From: Diadophis punctatus similis
Lineage: Eukaryota; Chordata; Lepidosauria; Squamata; Dipsadidae
Length of the DNA: 64,000 nt
Direction of reading: 5' to 3'
NCBI GenBank assembly: GCA_023053685.1
Contig: JALIGW010000005.1
Span: 35,955,980 to 36,019,979, forward strand
Position 1 is the first letter of the stretch. Every line of letters begins with the position of its first letter. Shown piece by piece: positions 40,686 to 50,688 of the stretch. The translations under genes and the position numbers were made by a program. The notes under the pieces were generated by a model. That model was not told where the DNA came from, did no database searches, and saw only the letters and a program-made list of their open reading frames with translations.

Positions 40686-40736
40686 GAAATGTCTGCAAGG
40701 AAACAACCAAGTTCAGAAAGCACCAAGGACCCCTCA

Positions 40737-41937
40737 TTTCAACCCTGACCTACAAATATTTTTCTTTATTAGTAATCAAGTTCTCTCAGTTCCAGTATGA
40801 TAATTCACAGGATTGTTTTTGTGGGAAAATAGAACATGGGAGCATTTTATACACCAACTTGACTTGTACAAAATAAAGGTGGGATACACATCTAATAATA
40901 AATAGGGACAGTGGATATAATTTACTTGCATTATATTACAAAGGTAATATAATATTAAAGTCATGCCTACATCTATCTGCATATACCCTGACACAACACT
41001 AATATACAATAGATGGTCTGCCAAAATTCCAAATTAAATTAATGATAGTTGAAAGGTTCCTAATAAAGACATGTTTTAGTTGTCCACTGAAATATAATCA
41101 GTGAGGCAATAAGGAGATTCCTCCTGAAGGAAATATTTTATAATTAATGTGTCACAGTCAAAACATCCTAGTCTTCTGTTTTACCCTACTGTCCAAATTT
41201 CAGATGGTAAGAGAACAAGGAGCAGCTGGCAGACAGAGTGAAGCAAATGGGAGAGGAAGTTCTCTATTATCTGCCAACAAATCTCCTGCTCACTGAATTG
41301 ACCAGGAAAAAGCTTGGCAGACAGGTGCCACCAGATTCCTCTTCACTGAGATGAATGTAGTTTCCTCCTGCTCTAGTTATGGGTAGGTTGAGGCATTTGA
41401 CATCTTAATTGTAAATTCTGGATTGTCACCTCTGTTCCAGTGTTTAATTCACCTCATCAGATTCTGAATTTCAAGCTACAGTGTCCTTAACAAGTTGTAT
41501 GAAAAATGTCCCTGCAGTTTTTTTCTGGATGTAGGTGGTGGTGGTGTTTTAAAGGCTCCTTAAAAACTATTTATATGTTTCAGAAAATTAGCTCAGAGAC
41601 TATTTGAACTATAAATGCAAGGTGCCAACATAATTCACTGGAGACCTTTAATCTGTCAGTGTTGTCCTGAACTAAATAAGCACTGCATTCTTTTAATGTT
41701 CTGATGAGCTGTTAAATATTTCCTAATGGTGAAAAGTGATCTCTTTAGAAAGATGATGAATATGTTTGGCAGATCACTTATCAGCTGTTAAGACTATTTC
41801 AGATCTCAGCCAGCTACCTGTTATATTTTGAATCATAAATAATGATTATTAGAACCAGTCTCTGGGTTCTAAGCTTCAATGAAGAAGCTTTCACAGTTTT
41901 TTCTCATCACTCTTATTACTATACAGTAGAAGAGAAT
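40737..41937. other. AT-rich spacer, nothing recognised
   Basis: No coding frame or repeat recognised. Confidence 0.55.
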
Positions 41938-42122
41938 ATATTTATTTATTTTATTTTATTTTATTTATTTATTTTTGTCAAGTACATGTTGGTAATATAC
42001 ATAGATATAACATTGTTTATATACATAAGATGGGTACTGATAATAGGGAACATTAGAACAGGGACAGTAGGCACGCTGGTGCACTTATGCACGCCCCTAG
42101 TGCACTTATGCACGCCCATGGC
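41938..42122 (-). mobile_element. LINE 3' end, same family as 11166-12485
   Basis: Starts with the TTATTTTATTTTATTTT-type tail followed by ATTTTTGTCAAG, as at 11177-11215. It also shares GGGACAGTAGGCAC and CTTATGCACGCCCC with the other copy. 5' truncated, no ORF. Confidence 0.75.
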
Positions 42123-42245
42123 TAAACTATGGAGTTCTTGGTTTTTCTGAGGTTGGCTGTTTGCTTGCAGACATTTCATCACTTAACTAGGTAACATTAT
42201 CAGTGCTAGTGGGTGTAGGATTTGCTCTCTTTTTATATTCTATAC

Positions 42246-42633
42246 CCGTGATGGTGAACCTATGGCACGCGTGCCCAAAGTGGGATGTGCAGCCATGTCA
42301 CCTGGCATGCGGGGCGTTGCCTGTTCCTCTTCCGGGTTTCTGGCATGCATGCACACATGATGATCAGCTGGCCTTTGTGCATGCGGCAGTGACGGAATCG
42401 GGAAGAGCTGGTCTTCCGTTTTCCAGCGTGAGCATGCATGCCAGCCAGCTGATTGGGGCGTGCGCATGTAACTGGAAGACTTGCTGGTTCAACCGAAACC
42501 GGAAGTTAATTTTCCGGCATGCACATGCCCCCTGGGCAGCTCCTCTTCCTGGTCGCGGCCCAGATGAACGCGCACGAAGTGCTCGAAGTGGTCCCTTTTT
42601 GGCACTTGGTGCCGAAAAGGTTTGCCATCACTG
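42246..42633. mobile_element. hAT-type MITE, family E
   Basis: The ends CCGTGATGGTGAACC and GGTTTGCCATCACTG are complementary. The 8-bp duplication TTCTATAC is at 42238-42245 and 42634-42641. The 388-bp interior is CpG- and GCATGC-rich, without a transposase frame. Relative at 44055-44496. Confidence 0.9.
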
Positions 42634-42716
42634 TTCTATACCTTGCCTTGTCAATATTGATGGGGTGTGATTTTTCTCTTGGTCATGCTTTCTTATCATT
42701 ATGGCAATTAGCTATG

Positions 42717-42952
42717 AATAGCAATAGCAATAGCACTTAGAATTATATACCGCTTCATAGTGCTTTACAGCCCTCTCTAAGCGGTTTACAGAGTTCAGCA
42801 TATTGCCCCCAACAATCTGGGTCCTCATTTTACCGACCTCAGAAGGATGGAAGGCTGAGTCAACCTTGAGCCGGTGAGATTTGAACAGCTGAACTGCTGA
42901 ACTAGCAGTAACCTGCAGTGCTGCATTTAACCACTGCGCCATCTCGGCTCTT
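42717..42952 (-). mobile_element. tRNA-derived SINE (family S2)
   Basis: The complement of the S2 SINE: tail AATAGCAATAGCAATAGCAC at the left, A-box region GCCATCTCGGCTC at the right. It lies at nearly the same place within its R1 host as the 40037-40257 copy but in the opposite orientation. Confidence 0.88.
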
Positions 42953-43010
42953 ATCATCCCGGCTCTTATCTTATGAAAATAAGCTGTTGAACCAAGGGTG
43001 TCTTTGAATA

Positions 43011-44046
43011 CATAGTATGATTATTGTCTGTGCTTATGGGTATATATTGGTTGGTTGCGCATATGTTTTTGGAAGTGACATTCTCTTATTGTTTACCTTG
43101 AATCCTGGATATTAAGAACAAACAAGTGTTGTTATCCTCTGTATCTGTAGAGTCTAATATTGTGCATTAGTTCTTACCAAATGTGTCCTTTCTCCATTTA
43201 GTACTAATGTTGTTAAAATATGTTCTTTTCAACCAAGAACTAAAGAGAACATTTCTATTGTCCCATAAGTAATGACAAAAGAAAGGCCAGGCAAAATATA
43301 TCAAATCTCTGTTGTCAGCCTCTATGTCATTTCAAGATTGGCAGACCATTACAATCAATGGATCTTTATCAATTCTATTAAACTTTTCAAGATGATTTAT
43401 AGAAATTCTTTAAATATGGTTCTTTTTAAAACAATGTATGTCCATTACTGTTGAGTTCAAGAGTTATCTATCCATCCTTGACTCAGTGGAAAACTACATA
43501 GAGTAGGCATGATATTTGTTGTCCCTTGTTGAGTCCCATCTTGACTGTATTGATTCTGTTTTAAATCTCTGCAGTCACCTAATTTAACTCTAAAGTAATG
43601 AGTGACAAAATCTAATGGATTGTATAGTTCTTGAAGCTGTCCTTGTACAGAATCAGAATAAGGAGGAAAAAAAACTTACTGACACAATAAAGGATGAATG
43701 AAGCCTCTCTTACCCATGGGCTGCAGTGAGATGAAGGCAGAGTCATGGGGAAATGGTAGAAACCTATTGTTTCTAGGTTACGTTTCCCATGCAAATATAA
43801 GAATAACCTGCTGGATCAAGCAAGTACCACCTATTCTAGCATCTTATTTTTCACAATGGTCAACTCAATGTCTCTGGGATGCTCCAAAGCAGCAGATGGT
43901 AATGTCCTGTTGTTCTCCTGCAACTAACATTGCTACCAATATGAATATCATGATGCATCTTCAAAACCAGTAAATCTTGATATATCTGTCCTCTGCATGT
44001 ATATCATCCTCCTTTAAAGCCAACCAAGTCAGTGCCCATTAGTATG
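43011..44046. other. AT-rich spacer, nothing recognised
   Basis: No coding frame or repeat recognised. Confidence 0.55.
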
Positions 44047-44054
44047 TACTAGGG

Positions 44055-44496
44055 CAGCGATGGCAAAAAGGTCTCACGGAAATGTACACACGCACATGTG
44101 CTCATTGGGGCTGCGCTCCAGAAAAGCCAAACTTCCGGGTTCTAGCACCCTACAATCAGCTGGCTGTGCACCCTACAATCAGCTGGCTGTGCACCCTACA
44201 ATCAGCTGGCTGGTGCGCATGCGCAGGGCGGTTTTTGGCACTGCCGCGCACGTGAAGGGATCGTGCTCTGGAAAAGCCAAACTTCTGTGTTCTGGCGCAC
44301 ATGCATACCTGACAATCAGCTGGCTGGCGCATGTATACACCAGTTTTTGGCACTGCCACACGTACAAAGGACAGCTGATCATCGCGTGCACATGCGCACC
44401 AGAAACCTGGAAGACAAACAGGCAAGGCCCCGCGTGCCGGGTGACATGGCTTTGTGTGCCACTTTGGGCATGCGTGCCATAGATTCGCCATCACGG
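44055..44496. mobile_element. hAT-type MITE, family E
   Basis: The ends CAGCGATGGC and GCCATCACGG are near-complementary. The flank TACTAGGG is duplicated (44047-44054 and 44497-44504). Contains three perfect or near-perfect 23-bp tandem units at 44145-44213 (CACCCTACAATCAGCTGG). Overlapping ORFs on both strands are spurious. Confidence 0.88.
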
Positions 44497-44802
44497 TACT
44501 AGGGTAATAAATTTCACTGGCATAGGAAGCAAATCTTTTGGAGTAAAATATTAAGAGATATTTAGCCAAAATAATTGAATTAAAGAAATAAACCATAAAT
44601 TAAAGAATTAAAGAAATAAATATAAAAGTGTAGGAAAAATATGCAAACACCAAACTGCATTCTTCAAATGCTCAGAATAGTTTAAATGACTCCCAGCACA
44701 TTTTCATCAGAATTATTTTTAAATTCCTTTGAAAGTAAACACAGTCTTAGCTGGAAGCCACAGAGTCCTTTTCTCTATAGTTCCCACCACCTCTATATCG
44801 AG

Positions 44803-44897
44803 TAGAGTAGAGTAGAACAGAACAGAACAGAACAGAACAGAACAGAACAGAACAGAACAGAACAGAATAGAATAGAATAGAATAGAATAGAATAGAA
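44803..44897. repeat. (AGAAC)n/(AATAG)n pentanucleotide repeat
   Basis: A short AGAGT block, then about ten AGAAC units, then AATAG units. It adjoins the dispersed repeat at 44898. Confidence 0.95.
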
Positions 44898-45075
44898 TTC
44901 TTTATTGGCCAAATGTGATTGGACACACAAGGAATTTGTCTTTGGTGCATATGCTCTCAGTGTACATAAAAGAAAATATACATGTGTCAAGAATCATGAG
45001 GTACAACACTTAATGATTGTCATAGGGTACAAATAAGCAATCAGTACCAGTATTCATCAGAAATAAGGGAAATAT
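44898..45075 (-). mobile_element. Dispersed repeat whose tail is the pentanucleotide tract
   Basis: ATTCTTTATTGGCCAAATGT and GATTGGACACACAAGGAATT match a repeat that I recall as frequent in squamate genomes, where the (TTCTA)n tract is its 3' tail on the minus strand. Family unnamed here. Confidence 0.5.
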
Positions 45076-45628
45076 ACATAGATAAAGTTCTTGAAATTCT
45101 TTAAATATATTTTATGATTTTACAATGGGTATATTTCTATGATTTTAATTATACTTTTATTAGTTTTTGTATTTCTGACTGTACTTAAAGTATATTTGAT
45201 TCTACAGATGGGCTACAGCAAACATGACATCTGAGGTAGCAATTGTAATATCCACATCTCAATATGAACTTGTTCAGACTGGACAAATATGACATCAATA
45301 ATCTTTAAAACCAAAAATGAGGCAGTTGAGTTTTTTTGCTCAAACTACAGAATATTTTTTTCAGAAGCTGTGCTTGGTCCCTGCTATTTCTTTCAGAAAA
45401 GAATCCAAATATTGTTCTTCAGAAAGCTATTTTAATTTTATTATCTAATTCAGTAGGATGCTGTTTAAACTGCTATTTAATTTTCCATTCTAATGAAGGG
45501 AAAATTAGATGCATATTAAAACAATAAAGTAATATTGGATGTGCGAGTCCTGCTTACCTATATACTTTCTAGTATAGTTTTGCAAACCTTAGATTTTGTT
45601 GCATTACTCCACTTTTCCTGATAGTTAC
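45076..45628. other. AT-rich spacer, nothing recognised
   Basis: No coding frame or repeat recognised. Confidence 0.5.
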
Positions 45629-45636
45629 AACACACC

Positions 45637-45888
45637 CAGGGGTGGGTTCCTCCCGGTTCGGACCAGTTTGCCCAAACCAGTAGCGACCCGCTGGTGATGT
45701 CACTGTTCTTCTGCTTGAAAGAGGGCCCTCCCTCCTGTCAGTGGGTTTATACTGACTTCAGCTGTGTTTTGGGCTGATTTTAAGCTACTAAGAATGCGCC
45801 GAAGCAAAATTGCACGTGGGGATGCGCGCAAAACGTGCACTTCTGTCACGATGCAAACCGGTGGGAAAGGTAAGTAGAACCACCCCTG
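45637..45888. mobile_element. hAT-type MITE, family A
   Basis: The ends CAGGGGTGGGTTCC and TAGAACCACCCCTG are complementary, with one base lost on the right. The 8-bp duplication AACACACC is at 45629-45636 and 45889-45896. The interior closely follows the copy at 3908-4223 with deletions. Confidence 0.9.
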
Positions 45889-45898
45889 AACACACCAT

Positions 45899-46695
45899 TA
45901 CAGATTTGTAGAATAGTAGAGTTGGAAGGGACCTTGGAGATCTTCTAGTCCAATCCCCTGCTCAGGCAGGAAACCCTATACCATTTCAGACTAATAGTTG
46001 TCCAATATCTTCTTTAAAATGTCCAGTGTTGGAGCAACCACAACTTCTAGAGGCAAGTTGTTCCACGGATTAATTATTCCTACTGTCAGGAAATTTCTCT
46101 TTAGTTCTAGGTTGTTTCTCTCCTTGATTAGTTTCCATCCATTGCTTCTTGTCCTGCCTTCAGGTGCTTTGGAGAATAGCTTGACTCCCTCTTCATTGTG
46201 GCAGCCCCTGAGATATTGGAACACTGCTAACACATCACCTCTGTGCCTTCTTTTCATCAAACTAGACATACCCAATTCCAGCAACCATTCTTTATATGCT
46301 TTAGCCTCCAATCTCCTAATCATCTTTGTTGCTCTTCTCTGCACTCTTTCTAGAATCTCAAATCTTTTTTACATCATGGCGACCAAAACTGGATGCAGTA
46401 TTCCAAATGTGGTCTTACCAAGGCATTATAAAGTGGTATTAACACTTCATGTGATCTTGATTCTATCCCTCTAGAACTGTGTTGGCTTTTTGGCAGTTGC
46501 AGCATACTACTGGCTCATATTTAAATGCTTGCCCACTATGACTCCAAGATCCCTCACACAGTTACTCCTATTGAGCTAGGGGCCACCTATATTATATCTG
46601 TGCATTTGGTTTTTCTTGCCTAAATTACTTTTTCACCATTGAATTTCATTTTGTAAGATAGCACCCAATGCTCAAGTCTGTCAAGACCCTTAAAT
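45899..46695 (-). mobile_element. CR1-type LINE, 3' part
   Basis: The minus strand ends with the conserved CR1 3' end: complement of GAGTTGGAAGGGACCTTGGA and CAATCCCCTGCTCAGGCAGG. Upstream it encodes the C-terminal region of ORF2 (45991-46344), and further upstream decayed RT-flanking sequence. Truncated at the 5' side near 46695, where a TIR element begins. Confidence 0.88.
45991..46344 (-). pseudogene. CR1 ORF2 C-terminal fragment
   Basis: 117 codons open, with QRRATKMIRRLEAKAYKEWL, RRHRGDVLAVFQYLRG, KLIKERNNLELKRNFLTVG and WNNLPLEVVVAPTLDILKK. That order is the conserved C-terminus of CR1-group LINE proteins, downstream of the reverse transcriptase. The RT domain itself is missing, so this is a dead remnant of a 5'-truncated insertion. 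Confidence 0.85.
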
Positions 46696-46700
46696 TACCA

Positions 46701-47613
46701 TATTTTGGAGTATAAGATGCACCTTTTTACCCCCCAAAAGAAGGTGAAAACTTGGGTGCATCTTATACATCAAATGTAGTCCCACCCAGCCAGCCCCACC
46801 CTTTGGCCTCTGCCTCCCAGCAATTTACCTCCTTGCAGCAAACAGAACAGAGCCTGTTAAGCCCAGCAACTAATTATCAGCTTCCCGACTCTCAGCTGAG
46901 TGAGGCAGCAGGCCCGGCCACATGCTAAACTGAAACTGAAACTAACTGCAAGGACGCAAATTGCTGGGAGGGAGAGGCAGAGGCAGAGGCAGAATTTTAT
47001 TTTCTTGTGCTAATTCAGACTGCTGAAACTGGATGCAAGGAGGTAAGTAAATAACTATAAATGTCTGTAGAATATTCAAATTATTAGACTTATTTTTTAA
47101 AGACTGCTTTATTATTGTTCTAGACAACTTAACAAAATGAAGAAGCTTTTTAAAATAAATGCTTGCTCTGAAGAGGCCCAGTGTTTTTGTATCTTCTTTT
47201 AAATAGCAGAGAATAATGTATACTTCCAGAAAGCCACATCAATGTTAACAGAATCTGTACAAGTATAGTCTGAAATGTAACAGTGTCCTGTTTTAGTATT
47301 AAGATAAGGCAGCTGAGTTAAACCCTGACTTAGACATGTTTGGAGTAGATCTATTTAAATAATTGGGAGGAGTTAGTGTGACTACATTTAAGAAAACTTT
47401 ATGGCACTAATATATTGCCGTAATGTACATTTCTCCAATTCTTTGCTATTTCTGTGGGTCAGGCTCACATGCACAGAAATACACAGCAAACAGTGTATAT
47501 CATCTGTACTGTTTGCTGTTTGCTGTGAGGCAAATTGCTGGGAGGCAGAGGCAGAATTTTTTCCCCTTATTTTCCTCCCCCAAACTAAGGTGCATCTTAT
47601 ACTCCAAAAAATA
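46701..47613. mobile_element. TIR element (family T1)
   Basis: Left end TATTTTGGAGTATAAGATGC and right end GCATCTTATACTCCAAAAAA are complementary, as in 25497-26256. Interior of about 910 bp differs: it has GGCAGAGGCAGAGGCAG repeats and a repeated GCAAATTGCTGGGAGG-like block at about 46955 and 47530. No transposase frame. Confidence 0.75.
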
Positions 47614-47971
47614 CAGTATGTTAAAAGTTCTATGTCAATATTATATATTTAAAAATTATTTTCATGCCTTCCAACTGAATAGGTATTCAAATATATGTGC
47701 TGAAAATGTCAACCAATACATAAGCTAACATCCAAACTTTAAATAATAATCTAAACAAACAAAGCACCTAATACAAATGTATTAACTGTCAAATAACTTT
47801 CAAAGTAAAAAAGAGGTAAATAAGCCCTGATTAAGACATTGTACTGTACTCAGAGCTTAATTGTAAGAGATGTTTGATGGCAACAAGAGAAAGTCCCAGG
47901 AGCAACTGCAATTTTGCCTTATTTATTATTCGTTGAAAAAATGTTTTAATTTTAAATTCTCCCAACTATTT

Positions 47972-48178
47972 TACAGATTTAATGGACATTTGGATTGAAC
48001 ATTACCCCTTCTCTACAAATGGCTTATAAATTAAGATTTTACTGAAATTGATATTTGAAAGACTTGAAAAAATAGACAATAAATAGAAGGTTGCATGCAG
48101 AGTACATGCCATTATAAAAAATACTTTTTGAGAATTGGGAAAATATTTGAATGGGAAACCACCAGGAAATATCAATTT
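47972..48178 (-). repeat. Inverted duplication, arm 2 (207 bp)
   Basis: Inverted near-identical copy of 39159-39365, about 8.6 kb away. Sequence outside the shared 207 bp does not match on either side. Confidence 0.9.
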
Positions 48179-49292
48179 CATCACCTTCTTAACTCATATT
48201 CAGTTTGCATTCAACTACTATTCCATTTCCCACCCACACCTATCCTTAATAAATCAGGTTAATGCCTTACGTTGCATTTTATTTTTGTTTTCTACATGAA
48301 ACAAAAATATTTCGTCTTGCTATTTCAGACCATTTATTTAACCTTGATTCTTGAACTGTATTTCTGTCTTCTATTCTCTCAACAGCATTGTCGTGTTCAG
48401 CCATTTTGATTTCTGAGCAGATGTTGACAATTTTAACACAAATTGACTTCCGCCACTTGTCCAATGCTTTCTTTTTTCCAATGCTTCTTTTGCTTCTGAA
48501 CAAAGTATTCTTCTGTTACTGTGACTTTCATTCCATTATCATAATTTTTAAATTAATCCTAATTTAAGTCTTTTCTAGACTGCCTCTTCTTCTTTTTAAC
48601 TGCCATAAAATTTGTCATGATATATATTAACAGCAAAGATAGTATCAGTGGACTTGATAAATCTTGGAAAATGTTAAGTGACATACCTGATACTAGCAGA
48701 TATTACATTTCATAAGCTGCTTTGTTTGAGTTCCTTACAATATGGAATCATCAGCTATTGTGACTTTTCTCTTAGTCTTCTTCTCTGCCCTTTATGGAGA
48801 AATCTCTACTTTTCAATTCCCTTGAATGTTTAGAGATTGCTTCGTTTCCAAGAGTTTGAATAGTGTTTGGATTTCTGTACTACAGAATATTTTATGTTTC
48901 TTACTTATTATTCTCTGACCCTTTATCATCAGCCAAAGTGTAACCATCCTTTGCTCCTATATTTTAATAATTTTATATTTTTAATTTAAGGACTGCCATA
49001 ACTGTAATCTTTCTGCAGATACGGTATATGCCAAATTCTTTTCAAAAGAAGAAAAAACTGCTACAAACCTTGCAACTCTCTATTGCAGAGTCTTGTCAAT
49101 GGTCTTCACTTTTGCTTGACACCACTAGTTGAAAGGCTATTATTCATAAAAGTTATTTTGCCCATAAGTTAAGAATTTGCCCTTGATTAAGGCAAAAGGT
49201 ATTAGAGAAACCCCCAATCCTCCCCATATTCCTCAAAGGAAATCCCCTAATAATCACCTGTTAACTTTCCAATTTGCTTATTTAGTGAATAG
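48179..49292. other. Pyrimidine-leaning spacer
   Basis: A minus-strand ORF at 48279-48503 (74 codons) is Lys/Glu-rich and has no domain that I recognise. The DIRS element begins right after the last bases. Confidence 0.45.
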
Positions 49293-49329
49293 AAAGGGCA
49301 TTGTTACTTACCTGAACGCCCATTCTCGT

Positions 49330-49433
49330 AGGGTGGAGCTAGCCTCCAAGATTGGGAAGACACATTCCATCAGCCAATCAGGACTGAGTCTGACTTCATA
49401 TAAAAGCTGTCCTCCTACCACACTCCCCCTCTG
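49330..49433. repeat. DIRS left inverted terminal repeat
   Basis: Runs from GGTGGAGCTAGC to CTCCCCCTCT. It is the inverse of the right repeat (55381-55482), with no substitution seen and a 6-bp gap. Contains CATATAAAAGCTG, a TATA-like box. Confidence 0.93.
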
Positions 49434-49512
49434 GAGACGAAGGACTAGGTCAGACCCATAGTGTACTCCCCAGTGAGTTCTACCACAATAAAACACAACT
49501 ATCAGGGAGGGA

Positions 49513-49606
49513 CTTGGAAGCTAGCTCCACCCTACGAGAATGGGCGTTCAGGTAAGTAACAACGCCCTTTCTCCATAGTGGGTGGAGCTAGCCTCCAAGA
49601 TTGGGA
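49513..49606. repeat. DIRS internal complementary region (ICR)
   Basis: 49513-49570 is complementary to the left outer end 49293-49350 (58 bp with 2 mismatches). 49568-49606 is complementary to the right outer end 55456-55500, apart from a 6-bp gap. The two parts share TTT at 49568-49570. In the DIRS replication model this region templates completion of the two ends and joins them into a circle. Confidence 0.93.
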
Positions 49607-49627
49607 CATGCCCAAGCAGTAACGTCC

Positions 49628-50629
49628 CTAGGGAGGGTCCCGTGACACTAGGTCATTGTCCTCCGGCTGAAGAGCCGACTGAAGAACACGCCGGCCAAAG
49701 TCCGCCTCCGCCGAGGCAAAAACGTCCACCTTGTAGTGTCTGATAAATGGTAACGGAGTGGACCAGGTTGCCGCATGACACACCTCTTCAATAGAGGTGC
49801 GTGTTGTCCAAGCAGCCGTGGTTGCGGCACTGCGCGTGGAGTGAGCCGTCAGGTGAGGTGGTCGAGGAAGATGTTGACTGGTGTAAGCATCAGCTATCAC
49901 GGCGCGAAGCCATCTGCCAATCAGCACTGACGAAGCCTTTCGGCCCTTTGAGACTTGGTGGAACCCAACAAAGAGCACCTCAGATAGGCGAAAGGAAGCC
50001 ATGCGCTGGACATATATCTCGATTGCCCGGCGAATGTCCAGTGTGTGATCCCGTTGCTCAGGAGCTGCCGTTGGGCCGCCACCAAAGAAAGGGAGAACCA
50101 ACTCTTGTGCCCGGTGGAAGTAGGTATTCACCTTCGGAGTGAAGGAGGGGTCAAGCCGAAGAACGACCCTGTCGGGATAAAACACACAGAGATCTGCTCT
50201 GACAGACAGGGCCGCTAGTTCGGAAATGCGGCGTGCAGAAGTAATCGCTACCAAGAAGGCAACCTTATATGAGAGCAGTTGCAGTGATGCTGTTTGCAAC
50301 GGCTCATACGGGTCCCTGGTGAGCGACAGGAGAACCGTCTGCAAGTCCCATGTTGGATATCTATGGACTACAGGGGGGCTGAGTTGGGACGCCGCCCTCA
50401 GGAAACGCTGAACCAGCGGATGCATCGCCAAGGACACCGATGATTGACACGTTAGGACAGTAGAGAGTGCTGCTACCTGACGCCGTAAGGTGTTGGGCGC
50501 CAGAGCTCTGTCGAGGCCGTCCTGCAGGAACTGCAGAATGTTAATGATCGACAAGTCCACTGGACAGAGGGAACGCGTGGAACACCATGTGCAGAAGGCC
50601 CTCCATGTGGCATTGTAGATTCGGACCAT
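49628..50629 (-). CDS. DIRS tyrosine recombinase
   Basis: 333 codons from ATG at 50629; the same frame is open upstream to 50788, overlapping the end of the RT ORF, and the extra part (LSRRGVPDTILRTLLSSRRD) looks like real DIRS recombinase N-terminus. The protein belongs to the phage-integrase-type tyrosine recombinases and would insert the circular DNA copy. N-terminal core-binding part residues 1-90, catalytic part about 95-310. Visible catalytic residues: Arg134 in SARRISEL, His263 and Arg266 in TAHSTR, His285/Trp289 in CHAATWS, and the nucleophile Tyr299 in IRHYKVD. All are present, so the enzyme itself looks intact. Because no ATG precedes the N-terminal extension, the start mechanism is unclear; reinitiation or a spliced message are possible. 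Confidence 0.93.
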   Translation of the reverse strand: MVRIYNATWRAFCTWCSTRSLCPVDLSIINILQFLQDGLDRALAPNTLRRQVAALSTVLTCQSSVSLAMHPLVQRFLRAASQLSPPVVHRYPTWDLQTVLLSLTRDPYEPLQTASLQLLSYKVAFLVAITSARRISELAALSVRADLCVFYPDRVVLRLDPSFTPKVNTYFHRAQELVLPFFGGGPTAAPEQRDHTLDIRRAIEIYVQRMASFRLSEVLFVGFHQVSKGRKASSVLIGRWLRAVIADAYTSQHLPRPPHLTAHSTRSAATTAAWTTRTSIEEVCHAATWSTPLPFIRHYKVDVFASAEADFGRRVLQSALQPEDNDLVSRDPP

Positions 50630-50688
50630 AGAGTCTCTCCGGGAGGAGAGGAGGGTGCGGAGGATGGTGTCAGGGACTCCACGCCGAC

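Larger units (their letters stand above)
39858..40736. mobile_element. Inverted-end element R1 carrying a SINE and a solo LTR
   Basis: Left end GAGGGGTCCTTGGTACTCTC and right end CACCAAGGACCCCTC are complementary, and the inner TTACCCAAACTAG / CTATTTTGGGTAATGAAA parts also match. The right end is cut in two by an LTR at 40332-40685, and a SINE sits at 40037-40257. Relative of 3597-3836 and 42131-43010. Confidence 0.65.
42131..43010. mobile_element. R1-type repeat carrying a hAT element and a SINE
   Basis: The left end has GTTTGCTTGCAGACATTTCA and TATCAGTGCTAGTGGGTGTA. Interior blocks (GTCAATATTGATGGGG, TTTTCTCTTGGT, GAACCAAGGGTG) match the 39858-40736 copy in the same order. Interrupted by 42246-42633 and 42717-42952. 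The right inverted end is not seen. Confidence 0.55.
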
